A stretch of 64,000 bases of DNA, taken from contig NC_041006.1 in assembly GCF_004193775.1 (NCBI RefSeq), positions 29,317,102-29,381,101 of the forward strand, given 5' to 3'. Source of the DNA: Glycine soja. Lineage: Eukaryota; Streptophyta; Magnoliopsida; Fabales; Fabaceae. Below the pieces are notes generated by a model. It saw only the letters and a list, made by a program, of their open reading frames with translations. It had not been told where the DNA came from and searched no databases. Made by a program: the position numbers and the translations under genes. Below are positions 1-11,098 of this stretch, piece after piece; position 1 is the stretch's first letter; the number at the start of each line of letters is the position of its first letter.

Positions 1-540
1 AGAACCCAAAGTTCATATCGAACACTTCTTTGATATTGACTCTTTGGAAAATGCAGGATATGTCATCAAAGAACACCTAATGTTGTGCAACATCTACTAT
101 TTCTTTGAGGACCCCAAGGTGGTGGTGCTGAAACTTATCCACGAGTTCTAGAGAACAACCAAAGTTTACCACATTGAAGTCATCGGAGGTTACTTCGCTG
201 GTAAGGTTCTTTGAATACTCGTGAAGCTAACTGCTGAAACGATTGCCCAAGCTATTGGATGTGAGCAATAGGGAACAAAGTTTATGATCAACTGGGTCAA
301 CGAACTCGAAGACCATGTTGGGCACTCTCTGTGGGGACCCAATTGGACCAACATGCCAAGGAAGTATGACACTCTATTGAGCAAGGTGAAGATTTTTCAT
401 CAGATGGTCAATAAAGTATCATCCACAAACAAGGCTCCAAAGACTTTTTGTCCAATGCCCACAAGTTCATCTTGCTCCATCTATTGGAGGGCACTCACTT
501 TGAATTTAAAGACATGTATGAAAACTCATGTCTTGCATAC
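1..540 (+). pseudogene. Decayed retroelement ORF, 5' fragment
   Basis: Weak coding sequence runs through all three plus frames with several stops and frameshifts; the clearest piece (about 284-430) has an MINWVNELEDHVGHSLWG stretch. I recognise the style as an old plant retroelement ORF but cannot name a domain. It breaks off at 540, where the large Ogre-like element begins, and the same sequence resumes at 23215 on the far side of that insertion. The copy therefore predates the Ogre insertion and has lost coding ability. A host-gene origin is not excluded but the decay and the LTR-like sequence further on argue against it. Confidence 0.5.
536..540. repeat. Target-site duplication, left (CATAC)
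   Basis: CATAC lies directly before the TG of the 5' LTR and recurs directly after the final CA of the 3' LTR at 23210-23214. A perfect 5-bp duplication fixes both ends of the Ogre-like element. Confidence 0.9.
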
Positions 541-984
541 TGCCATACCCTAATTTCGTCCGGGGATTATTATTTGATGATGTACAACCTTTGATTGACC
601 GCTTCGAGATACTTGGCACCCTTTGTTGCACAATATGTGAAGTCCCGAGATGTGCCGAAAATCAAAAGGAAGCAGGCTTACGCGATCCGTGAAAATTCCG
701 TAATGTGACGAAAATCGAAAGGAGGTGTTTTTCGCAATCCATGAGTTTTCGTAACTTCTTCGAAAGCTAAAAAAGAGTAAATACATAATCCGTAAGGATT
801 CGTAACCTTGCGGAAGGAAAATAAGTATCGTTACGAAATTCGTAAAGTTTCGTAACGTTACGGAAAAAGAATTACCAAAAAAGGTAAAGGGGTGGATTTA
901 GTAAAAAGGGGGGTACAAATAGCAATCAGGCCCACTTGGGCCTTCCAAATTCTTCCTCCAGAAGGTTGTTGCCTCTGGAGGAAG

Positions 985-1043
985 CAACCTTGCTCGCCTG
1001 GGCGAGCTGGGTGGCAAGCTCCTCCCCTATTTTGCTATAAATA
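985..1043 (+). promoter_or_regulatory. LTR core promoter with GC-rich inverted repeat
   Basis: CTATAAATA at 1035-1043 is a strong plant TATA box. A 7-bp inverted repeat, GCTCGCC-TG-GGCGAGC, sits at 992-1007, 27 bp upstream. The same inverted repeat precedes the TATA box of the accessory ORF at 12764-12779 and recurs in the 3' LTR at 20233-20248. Its role is inference. Confidence 0.6.
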
Positions 1044-1727
1044 GGGGGAGGAGTGAAGAGGGAAGGGGTCAGCCTTCTTGGCACTTCTTATTCTCTCGAA
1101 ATTGCTGAGGAAAATTGTTTCCGTGAAGAAAATCCAAGCCGAGGCGCTTTCGTAACGTTTCTGTAATGTTTCCGTGAGTAATTACGCGAAGATTTTCAAC
1201 CGTTCTTCGACATTCATCGTTCGTTCTTCGTTTTCTTGAGTCTTCAACTGGTAAGTGCCCCAAATCGAGCTTTTCAATTCATTCTATGTACCCGTGGTGG
1301 TCCGCATTTTGTTTCATGTATTTTTATTCTCGTTTTCATTCACTTTCTATACCCCCTTTTGACGTGCTTCAGTCATTTATTTAAGTCATTTCTCGCCTAA
1401 TCAAAAAATAAAATAAATTTCCACCGATCATTTGAATTGTATCATCCGTTAATTTCAGTTAAAATGAATTCCGACCGTTCGGTCGTGCCGTAACCACATT
1501 GGAAATAAAAAAAGAGGTAAAATAATAATATAATAATAAAAAATATCTTCTAGTAAAATGAAACGAAAAAATCAATCGGACGTTTTCTCTTTGGGATTTC
1601 TCATTCTTAATTCGATTGACTAATAACTAAAGTGAAACTAAGGCTAAAATCAACTCGCCTAGTCAAGCTCGTCCACAAAAAATAGGGTTTAAAAGTTTAT
1701 CATTTCAGTTTCTTACCAAGTAAAAAG

Positions 1728-1762
1728 GATCATTTTTAAGGTCCAACGCCTTAAAAATGATC
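1728..1762. other. Perfect 14-bp stem hairpin in LTR
   Basis: GATCATTTTTAAGG at 1728-1741 and its exact reverse complement at 1749-1762 are separated by 7 bases. The 3' LTR carries the same 35-bp structure intact at 22794-22828; the inverted nested LTR has a degraded version. Lying late in the LTR, it could be an RNA structure near transcript processing; function unknown. Confidence 0.75.
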
Positions 1763-2154
1763 ACAAATTCAAGTAAAAAGAATCGCTTGATTCACTCTTA
1801 AGAAAGAACTACGTAGGTCTGATTTCCTCCCCAAAGGAGGGTACGTAGGAGCAAAAGCCCCGCTTTTGTCGACCTCAAAAAAATAAAAAGAAATAAAAGT
1901 TAAGGCAATACAATTTCCACAATTCTAAAAAATAGGTTGTTGTCCTTTGAGACAAACGTGAGAGGTGCTAATACCTTCCTTAAACGTAAATACAACTCCA
2001 GAACTTAGAATTTTCATTTTGACCGGTTTCCTCCGGTTTTTCCGACATTTCCCACAAATAAACGTTGGTGGCGAATCCGCGCATCTTTCCTCTTTTGGAA
2101 AGCGCACCCATGAGCCTCGCCTCGCTCGCCCGCAAAAGGGCACGTTGCGACAGT

Positions 2155-2172
2155 TGGCGACTCCACTTGGGA
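2155..2172 (+). other. Primer binding site (tRNA-Arg type)
   Basis: TGGCGACTCCACTTGGGA starts two bases after the LTR end. It begins with TGG, as expected for complementarity to a tRNA CCA end, and resembles the tRNA-Arg site known for legume Ogre elements. The tRNA assignment is from memory. Confidence 0.7.
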
Positions 2173-2863
2173 CTATTTTTGTGAGTTAGGCCTATTTTAA
2201 GGAATTGTGGATTTGTGAAACTTCGTGTGTGCATTTGTTGAACTGTGTAAAATATAAATAACTGTTGTCTATTTCACATTCTTTACACTGCATTCTAAGC
2301 ACCCACGGGTTTGAGTAAAAAAGGGGGCCCTACACCCGGGTTCATGGGAATTTAAGGAGTGGAGGTGAATCTATCATCATGCTAGGTCTCCGACTTGCTT
2401 GATAATAGTGAAACCTCATCTAGAGCTTTCTCTCTTTATAATGTGTTGTCGCTGGTATTCCATACCGCCACAATATTATTATCTTGAGTGATGATACCTC
2501 TAGAAAATAGTCGTGTGAGTTATGAATTGTTGGGGAGTAGTTATTAGAGACCCCTAGATATTGTCCTATAGGTTCCCAAAATAGGGGCAAAGAGTAAACA
2601 CGCTCCGTGCCATTTGTTCTCATGCATCTTTTGATAAATAGCACTAGTTTATAGTTTTGCTAGTGATGTTTGGTTTCTTCAGAGTAATGTGTAACCTTTT
2701 TAATACTATGTTGAGGCGCCATCATGCCCTAAACGTAGCATTAAGATTGGATCTCTGCGGTCTCGTATGTGTGAATTACCCATTTGCGTTGTTTTCTTTC
2801 CGTTTCATGCATACGCGTTGCATCATTCATGTCGGAGTCTTGATCCACCCCTTTTTTAGGTAA
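2173..2863 (+). other. Untranslated leader of the Ogre-like element
   Basis: No convincing coding sequence lies between the primer site and ORF1. The stretch ends with a pyrimidine-rich tract and AG at 2858-2859, five bases before the ORF1 ATG at 2864. With the GTAAGT donor at 1251 this could define a leader intron; see findings. Confidence 0.5.
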
Positions 2864-4730
2864 ATGATGGGGAAAAATCAAAACGGCAAAAGGTTTTATC
2901 AAGTCAAGGTTAAAAGTCTAGATGTCACCTGCCTTAAGGAATTGGGACGATTGATGGGACCTCTCCAAAGGCAAGCCTTCCGCAAAGTGTACGGGAAGAT
3001 TCTAGATTTGACTGCAGCGGAGGTATTTACGGAAGCTGTCGTATCCCTCGCCCAATACTATGACCAGCCGTTGAGGTGTTTCATTTGGGGACTTCCTAAT
3101 GGTACCGACTATTGAAGAGTTTGAGGAAATATTAGGATGCCCTCTTGGGGGGAGAAAACCGTATCTTTTCTCCGGGTTTCTTCCCTCCTTGAGCAAGATT
3201 GCAGCTGTGGTTGGAGATTCGGCAAAAGAGATGGATCGCATGAAGCAAACTCGGAACGGCGTAGTGGGCCTGCCTCAGAAATACTTGGAAGGCAAGGTAA
3301 GGGATATGGCGAGCCAAGAGAAGTGGGGCCCGTTTGCGGATATATTAGCTTTGTTGATTTTTGGGGTTGTCCTCTTTCCGAACGTTGATGGTTTGGTGGA
3401 CTTAGCCGCCATTGACACTTTCCTCGCATATCACCATAGCAAGGAGAGTCCAGTGGTGGCTATCTTGGCAGATTTGTTTGACACCTTTGACCGGAGGTGT
3501 GAGAAAAACAGTGCACGGATTGTCTGTTGTTTACCCGCTCTCTGTGTGTGGTTGGTTTCACACCTATTCCAACAAGACACAAGACACCCGTGTCCGCTTC
3601 AAAGTTATCGCTCATGCGCCGAAAAAGGAAGAGTCGATTGGGACCAACATTTGGCTGGGATAGGAGGCAACGCAATCAATTGGTTTCCTTGTTGGAAGGA
3701 AGGCAAGGAAGGAGTTCTTTTCTCGTGTGGGGACTACCCTAATGTTCCATTGATAGGGACTAGGGGTTGTATTAATTATAATCCCGCACTTGCCATAAGA
3801 CAGCTAGGGTACCCCATGAGGGGAGCGCCAACAGAAGAAAGTCTCTCGCCTTTCCTTGTGAGGGATCTAGGCGCGCAAAGTATCAAGGTGATACAAAGAG
3901 TCCACAAGGCGTGGAGAAGTCCGTTGAGGAAAGACAAAGAGCTTAGAGGCATCCAAAATGGCGTCATCGGTGGTTATCATGGATGGCTAAGAGTTCACAC
4001 GCGAGGGTTAGATTGGCTCTCCAAATTGAAAGTTATCAATGAGGAGAACTTCGAAGCTCCGGAGGAAGATGAAGAAGTCCAAGCTCTAAAATTAGAGCTA
4101 GGGAAGGCGAGACTCGCCAAGGAGAAGTTCAAATCAGCCGCTACACACATCCGGAAAGAGTGCACCGAGTTACAAGAGGAAAATGCGGCCACTGCAAGAG
4201 CCCTTGAACAAGAAACCAAAAGGGCCCGCAAGGAGGAACATGGCCGAAATAAATTCCGAGGAGCATTGTGGGGTAGCAACAATGAGCTCAAACTCCGAAG
4301 AGAGGAAAGAGACCGGTCACGGGTGCATGGCATGATCTTAAAAGCAGAGTTAGCTGCGTGCGCAAGGTCCAAGAGGAGTTAGGCTCAACACTTGGAAGCC
4401 ACGGAGCAAAGCATGCTAGCTATCATAGGGCAATACAAGGAAGAGTTGAACCAGTCTGTGACCCATAAACAAAAGCTAGCGGAGGATTTTGCACAAGTGT
4501 ACGCCGAAAAAGAAGCAAAAGGGAGGGTGATTAATGCATTGCATCAAGAAGCGACTATGTGGATGGATAGGTTCGCCTTGACCTTGAATGGAAGTCAAGA
4601 CCTCCCGCGTCTATTAGCCAAAGCAAAAGCCATGGCCGAAGTGTGTACGGCTCCCGAGGAGATTCATGGGCTAATCAATTACTGTCAACACATGATAGAT
4701 TTAATGGCCCATATAATTAGAAACCGTTAG
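2864..4730 (+). pseudogene. Ogre ORF1 (DUF7745-like), frameshifted
   Basis: Ogre elements carry an extra ORF before gag; its function is not established. Coding starts at ATG 2864 (MMGKNQNGKRFYQVK), shifts frame around 3083-3098, then continues in another frame to a TAG at 4380-4382 and resumes in that frame to 4730. The central part (APTIEEFEEILG-like motif, then long conserved helical and Trp-rich segments) resembles the plant DUF7745 family as I remember it. From about 4060 to 4730 the protein is charged and heptad-like, probably a long coiled coil. The piece downstream of 4382 has no ATG of its own nearby, so the TAG is a nonsense change rather than a gene boundary. Domain name moderately sure; position as ORF1 sure. 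Confidence 0.75.
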
Positions 4731-4967
4731 GTTCTCTTGTAACACCTTTGTATAATCTTGGCTAGATGAAAGCTTTGTTCTTTTTATAAAATGAGAAGTT
4801 CTGAACTCATCACGTTATCTAAAAAACCTTGGGGTGGATCCAAGTGCTCCGATCATTCATTTGCATATTCATGTTTTGGTGGCATACTCACCGTTGTTTA
4901 TTTCTTTAGGAATTTCATCATAACTAAGAAAGCACAAAGGCACCCCTATAACACTCGATCCAAAAAA
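4731..4967 (+). other. Spacer between ORF1 and gag
   Basis: The reading frame is open from 4791, but the first 59 residues are unlike a Gag start. A pyrimidine tract followed by AG at 4908-4909 could be a splice acceptor. The first well-placed Met is at 4968 (MDNEEGVQEQ), so I start gag there; the upstream part may be leader or intron. Confidence 0.4.
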
Positions 4968-6344
4968 ATGGATAATGAAGAGGGCGTGCAGGAACAGATG
5001 AAGGCTGATCTATCGGCCTTAAAAGATCAAATGGCTTCCATCTTGGAGGTCATGTTAAAACTCCAGAAAACTATAGAGGATAAAGCCACGACAACCGCCT
5101 CCAGTACAGTTAGGGAAGCAGAGCCGGTGCTGCAGCCCGCCTTAAATCTGGGTCGAGACAGAAACACGACAGTGTTTGGCCGAAGGTATAGCCCGCAAGC
5201 TTACCCCTATGGCTTGCCTCCGGACTTCGCTCCCTGTGCCGCCCCGGAAGATTTAAGCCAAGCCCCTACCTTCGAGGGGCAACTCCCACCTTATGACGAC
5301 TATCCCGAGCAAGACGATAAGGAAGGAGATACCCATCTCGGCCCCCTGCTCCACCTCAAAGATCCATCCCCCCATGAACTACCCCAACCAAACATAGTCC
5401 GTCATGTCCCGGCTTCACCCACACCCGTAAAAGAATCTGTTCCCTTCGCGGAAGATAAGGGAAAGATTGAGGCGCTTGAAGAAAGGTTAAGAGCAGTCGA
5501 GGGCCTCGGCAATTACCCATTCTCGGATTTAGCGGATTTATGTCTCGTGCCCAACATCTTCATCCCTCCTAAGTTCAAAGTACCAGACTTTGATAAGTAC
5601 AAAGGGACGACATGTCCAAAAGGGCATCTCCAGATGTATTGCCGAAAGATGGGGGCGTATTCTGCGGACGAAAAGTTGTTGGTCCATTTCTTTCAAGACA
5701 GCTTGGCCGGAGCAGCTGTAGCATGGTATACCAATCTGGAAGCTTCCCAGATCCGATCATGGAAGGACTTGGCAACTGCCTTCATTAGGCAGTACCAGTA
5801 CAATACGGATATGGCTCCCGATCGGAACCAGCTTCAGAGTATGACTAAGCGAGAGCATGAGTCCATTAAGGAATATGCCCAAAGATGGAGAGATCTTGCA
5901 GCCCAAGTCGTACCGCCCATGACGGAGAGGGAGATGATCACAATTATGGTAGATACGTTACCCACGTTCTACTATGAAAAGCTGATAGGCTACATGCCAG
6001 CTAACTTTGCGGATCTCGTCTTCGCCGGAGAAAGGATTGAATCCGGACTACGAAAAGGCAAGTTCGAATATGCTTCCAATGTGGCCCCCAACAACAATAG
6101 AAGAGCCCCAGTAGTGGGCGCGAGGAAAAATATCCAAAAGGTGGATGAAAGCACCGATCCCCAAAATATCCAAAGCTCATACCAGCCCAATCCCCCAAAT
6201 TTTTCAATCCGAGCCGGGAGTTCCCTCCCGACTCAAGTAAAAGGACCGCCCGCGGCAGAGAGAACGCCGGCCCAACGCACAGCTCCAGCCACGCCCCAGC
6301 CAGTCAACAATACGGCCCCCGGCACGAGCTATAATAATGCATAG
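4968..6344 (+). pseudogene. gag: gag (capsid polyprotein) of Ogre-like element
   Basis: Gag packages the element RNA into virus-like particles in the cytoplasm. The N-terminal 50 residues are a predicted coiled coil (QMKADLSALKDQMASIL). A proline-rich linker follows, then the Retrotrans_gag region at about 5560-6060, with the typical run VPDFDKYKG, HFFQDSLAGAAVAWY and WKDLATAFIRQYQYN. A TAG at 6342-6344 interrupts it; the same frame continues to the zinc-binding and protease part, so gag and pro were one frame. The alternative start at 4791 adds 59 residues of doubtful coding character. Confidence 0.88.
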
Positions 6345-8482
6345 AGCCCACTCCCGAAAGATAACTTCTCTTTTATTCCTATGGCATACTCCGAATTATG
6401 GCCTTCATTATTGGAGAATCATTTGGTGGTAGCCATACCCGGGAGGGTCTTCCAGCTACCCTACCCCAAGTGGTATGACCCGGGTGCCAAATGTGAGTAC
6501 CATAGTGGAGCTCCCGGACACAACATTGACTCCTGCCGCCTGTTCAAGTATAAAGTGCAGCACCTAATCAGTGCCGGCTGGCTATCGTTTCAAGAGGAAG
6601 GCCCAAATGTTAAAACTAACCCGCTAGCTAGTCATGGAAAGGCTAGCGTAAACGCCATCCAAGAGGGTGGGCCATCGCGGGCAAGGAGATTTGGAGAGGT
6701 GGCTACTTCCAGACGTTTTATCTACCAATCGATGCAAGCGGCATGTATGGTCTCCCGTGGCGGAGGCGAAAGGGACGAATGTTTGTTTCACCTCAGAGAG
6801 TCGCACGACATGGAAACCTGTCCCGCGGTAGAAGAATTGCTTCAGCAGCTCATGGATTGCGGGCAGCTTGAAGTGTCCATAGGAGGGAGGGAAGAACCAC
6901 AAATTTGCATGCAGTCGGAAGAGAAGAAGGTTCCTCTAATCCCCAAGGCCCTAGTGATATGTTTTACTAGGAAAGGGACCGGCTCCACACCCATATACCC
7001 CCGGACAGCGCCCAAGCCAACGCCATTTGCATATCAAAGTAATAAGGCCGTTCCGTGGAAGTATACCCCTCCCGCGTTCAGCGAAAGAGTTGCAACCGAA
7101 GTTGACTCCCTGTCAGCTAAGGTGGCCAACATCACCGGCCTCAGTGGCGTAACCCACAGTGGTCGGGTGTTCGCTTCCCCTCACCCGACGGAGTTGCCCA
7201 TCAAGGGGAAAGCGCCCATGGTCCAAGAGCCCACAGACGTAGCCACCCCCTCGAAAGAAGTAGATCCTCCAATGGTAAGAGGGGCTGAAAAGAAAGAAGG
7301 TCTTCAAGGAAAGACAGTGACTTTGGAAGAGGCCCATGAGTTCCTTCGCCTCATCCAAAAAAGTGAGTTTAAGGTAGTCGAGCAACTGAATAAAACTCCA
7401 GCAAGGATCTCGTTGCTTGAACTGCTCATAAACTCCGAGCCTCATCGTACGCTATTGATAAAAGTCCTCAATGATGCCCATGTAGCCCATGATATCTCAA
7501 TGGAGGGTTTTGAAGGCATCGTTAATCATATAACCACCAACAATTATATCACATTTGCGGAAGAAGAGATTCCCGTAGAGGGGAGAGGACACAACAAGGC
7601 TCTTCATGTGTCGGTAAAGTGTATGGACCATGTTGTCGCAAAGGTGCTTATCGACAATGGATCGAGTTTAAATGTAATGCCGAAGACCACTTTGGAAAAG
7701 CTTCCTTTTAGTGCGTCACGTTTAAAACCGAGCTCGATGGTGGTGCGAGCCTTTGATGGTACTCGGCGGGAAGTGATGAGGGAAATCGACATTCCTATTC
7801 AGATAGGCCCCCACACTTGCAATGTGGTGTTTCAAGTAATGGATATAAATCCCGCCTATAGCTGCCTCTTGGGAAGACCTTGGATTCATGCCCTAGGAGT
7901 GGTCCCTTCAACGCTTCACCAGAAATTGAAGTTCGCAGTGGGTGGACTTTTAGTGATAGTGTCGGGTGAAGAGGATATGTTAGTGAGCTGCCCCTCCTCC
8001 GCCCCATACGTAGAAGCGGCGGAAGAATCATTGGAAATGGCTTTCCAATCCTTCGAGGTGGTGAGCTGCGCCTCTGTGGAACCAAGTCCGTTGCTACCTT
8101 GTCTCTCCAACGCGGCCATAATGGTGGCACGTGTTATGCTCAGGAACGGATTTGAGCCCGGAATGGGTCTAGGCAAGGATGGCCTCGGAAATGCTGACGT
8201 GGTCGACATCAAGGGAAATCCATACAAATATGGATTAGGGTATGAACCCGGGATGCCGGGGAGGAGGAATGTGCCGTCAAGACTTCGGGCGGATAGGGTA
8301 TGGCCTGGCCGTATTAGCCAGTGTTTCACCAGTGCCGAAACGGTGTCCGAGGAGGAGGTGGCCGCAGTAGAAGAGGAGTTCCCTCAAGACCCGCCAAGTT
8401 TTGTGCAACCATGCCATCCCGATTCGCAAGTGGCGAACTGGCGCGTGATAAGCCAGTCGGAAGTCTATACCGCTGATTCAAT
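6345..8482 (+). pseudogene. pro: Gag C-terminus, aspartic protease and G-patch of Ogre-like element
   Basis: This continues the gag frame after the TAG at 6342. A C/H-rich segment, CEYHSGAPGHNIDSC, near 6500 and a second, CLFHLRESHDMETC, near 6780 look like zinc-binding modules. The protease lies at about 7600-7920, with VLIDNGSSLNVMP holding the catalytic Asp and LLGRPWIH as the second landmark; DNG in place of DTG/DSG is, as I recall, usual for this lineage. At about 8130-8260 a G-patch-like run (NGFEPGMGLGKDGLGN) follows. The frame would stop at 8484-8486, but the exon most probably ends at 8482 where a GT donor starts the intron leading to RT. Confidence 0.85.
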
Positions 8483-8625
8483 GTAATTAGAGCCTATAAA
8501 TTTCCTTTCTCTTTTGTTTTGTGAAACCTACCTTATTAAATAAAACAAAGAGATCTTGTTTCATCTGTTCTTGCAATTCCACCTTTTCTCATATCATTTT
8601 GCATGTTTTGTCTTGTTTGGTATAG
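8483..8625 (+). other. Intron between protease and reverse transcriptase
   Basis: GTAATT at 8483 and a pyrimidine-rich stretch ending GGTATAG at 8625 bound 143 bp. The upstream exon ends after two bases of a codon; joining at 8626 keeps an open frame and runs straight into YEGRFFEDPNNEG of the RT polyprotein, although the two ORFs are in different genomic frames. Ogre elements are known for a spliced intron at exactly this place. Confidence 0.75.
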
Positions 8626-11098
8626 ATATGAGGGTCGATTCTTTGAGGATCCTAACAACGAGGGTTTGACAATCGATTTCGATCGAGATATAAGCCAAAC
8701 GATAAACGAGGAAGAGGAAGGGGACGTCCTTTCACCAAAGTTGGAGAGGTTGGTTGCTCAGGAAGAACGTGAAATGAAGCCTCACCAAGAAGAAACCGAA
8801 TTGGTAAACTTGGGGACCACGGAGGAAAAGAAAGAAGTAAAGGTAGGAACCGGTATGACCGCGCCTATCCGCCAAGGCTTGATAACCCCTCTTGAAGAGT
8901 ATCAAGATGTCTTTGCATGGTCATATCAAGACATGCCCAGTCTGGATTCCGACATTGTGCAGCATAAGTTGCCTTTGAATCCTGGGTCTTCCCTGGTTAA
9001 GCAAAAGTTACGAAGAATGAGACCCGAGATGTCTTTAAAAATTAAAGAAAAAGTAAGGAAGCAATTTGATGCAGGGTTCTTAGCTGTAGCTCGGTACCCA
9101 GAGTGGGTGGCCAACATTGTCACAGTCCCGAAAAAGGACGGCAAGGTTCGAATGTGTGTAGACTACCGTGACTTGAACCGAGCCAGTCCTAAAGACAATT
9201 TTCCCCTGCCACACATTGATATATTGGTAGATAATACAGCCAAGTTCGCCCTTTTCTCATTTATGGATGGTTTCTCGGGGTATAATCAAATAAAGATGGC
9301 ACCCGAAGATGTTGAGAAGACCACTTTCATCACCCTATGGGGGACGTTATGCTATAAAGTGATGGCCTTCGGGCAGAAAAATGCTGGGGCAACCTATCAG
9401 CGTGCCATGGTGGCGTTGTTCCATGATATGATGCATAAGGAAATAGAGGTCTACGTAGATGACATGATTGCCAAGTCTCGAACTGAGGACGAACACCTTG
9501 TCAATCTGCGTAAGCTATTTGGAAGGTTGCGGAAATACCAACTAAAACTAAACCCAACCAAATGCACCTTCGGGGTAAAGTCGGGGAAGTTGCTAGGATT
9601 TATCGTAAGTCAGAAAGGGATAGAGATAGAACCTGAGAAAGTGAAGGCCATCCTTGAAATGCCGGAACCATGCACGGAGAAGCAGGTTCGGGGGTTCTTG
9701 GGCAGGTTGAATTATATCGCGAGATTTATCTCGCAACTCACCCCTACCTGTGAGCCCATTTTCAAGCTATTACGTAAGAACCAGGTGGTCCTGTGGAACA
9801 GTGACTGCCAAGAGGCCTTCGAGAAGATCAAACAGAGTCTCGCAAACCCCCCGGTGCTCATGCTACCTGTAACAGGAAGACCTCTTTTCCTGTACATGAC
9901 CGTGTTGGACGAGTCTATGGGGTGCGTGTTGGGTCAGCACGATGATTCTGGGAAAAAGGAGCAAGCCATCTACTATCTAAGCAAGAAGTTTACCGCATGT
10001 GAGATGAATTACTCAATGCTGGAAAAGACGTGTTGTGCTCTAGTATGGGCATCACATCAGCTTAGGCAGTACATGCTCAGCCGTACCACGTGGCTTATTT
10101 CCAAAATGGATCCCGTGAAATACATCTTTGAGAAACCGGCCCTCACGGGACGAATCGCTAGGTGGCAGGTACTATTATCTGAATTCGATATTGTTTACGT
10201 CACCCAAAAGGCGGTAAAGGGAAGTGCCTTAGCGGATTATTTGGCCCAGCAACCCCTCCAGGATTATCGGCCGATGCACCCCGAGTTCCCAGATGAAGAT
10301 ATCATGGTCATGTTCGAAGAGAAGCGGACGCACGAGGACATAGACAAATGGATTGTTTGCTTCGATGGGGCATCTAATGCTTTGGGCCACGGAGTAGGGG
10401 AAATCCTGGTATCCCCGGATGATCAATGTATTCCTTTCACGGCTAGGCTAGGTTTTGATTGTACCAACAATATGGCCGAGTACGAAGCATGCGCCCTCGG
10501 GGTTCAGGCGGCCATTGATTTTGATGTAAAACTACTCAAGGTGTATGGAGACTCAGCTTTGGTGATACGCCAGTTGAAAGGAGAATGGGAAACTAGGGAT
10601 CCAAAGTTGATACCCTATCAAACTCACATCTTGAGGTTAGCCAAGTACTTTGACGATATTTCTTTCCACCACATACCTCGGGAAGAGAATCAAATGGCTG
10701 ATGCATTAGCCACCCTGGCATCCATGTTTCAACTTGCCCCACATGGGGGTCTGCCGTACATCGAATTCAAATATCAGGGCAGGCCTACATATTGTTATGC
10801 AATAGAGGAAGAGCGGGATAGGAAACCGTGGTATTTTGACATCAAACAATATGTCGAGAACAAAGAATACCCACTAGGGATTTCTGACAATGACAAAAGG
10901 ACGTTGAGGAGATTGGCTACTGGTTTCTTTGTAAGTGGTACCATCCTGTACAAACGGAACCACGACATGACCCTCCTACGATGCGTAGATGCCAAAGAGG
11001 CGAACTTCATGATTGAGGAGATCCACGAGGGTTCCTTTGGGACACATGCCAATGGGCATGCTATGGCCAGAAAAATCCTTAGGGTCGGTTATTACTAG
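8626..11098 (+). pseudogene. pol: Reverse transcriptase, RNase H and second RNase H
   Basis: These domains copy element RNA into DNA. RT spans about 8990-9640, with VRMCVDYRDLNRASP, FMDGFSGYNQI, the FG.KNAGATYQR block and the catalytic YVDDMIAKS near 9450. A degraded gypsy RNase H follows (about 9860-10240), then a second RNase H at about 10340-10730 with the acidic positions in CFDGASN, MAEYEA, YGDSALV and MADALA; this duplicated RNase H is diagnostic of the Tat lineage. The zinc-binding start of integrase (EIHEGSFGTHANGH) lies before 11098. A TAG at 11096-11098 stands where the family normally has Trp, cutting the polyprotein; the frame continues unchanged after it. Confidence 0.92.

Larger units (their letters stand above)
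541..2152 (+). repeat. 5' LTR of the Ogre-like element
   Basis: This 1612-bp LTR starts TGCCATACCC and ends GTTGCGACA. It matches 19802-20813 plus 22650-23209 over its length, with small indels such as about 20 bp missing from the 3' copy near 20210. The first several hundred bases are dense in CGTAA and TTACG motifs. A TATA box at about 1035 and a splice donor GTAAGT at 1251 suggest that transcription starts near 1065 and the downstream part includes a spliceable leader. Confidence 0.92.
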
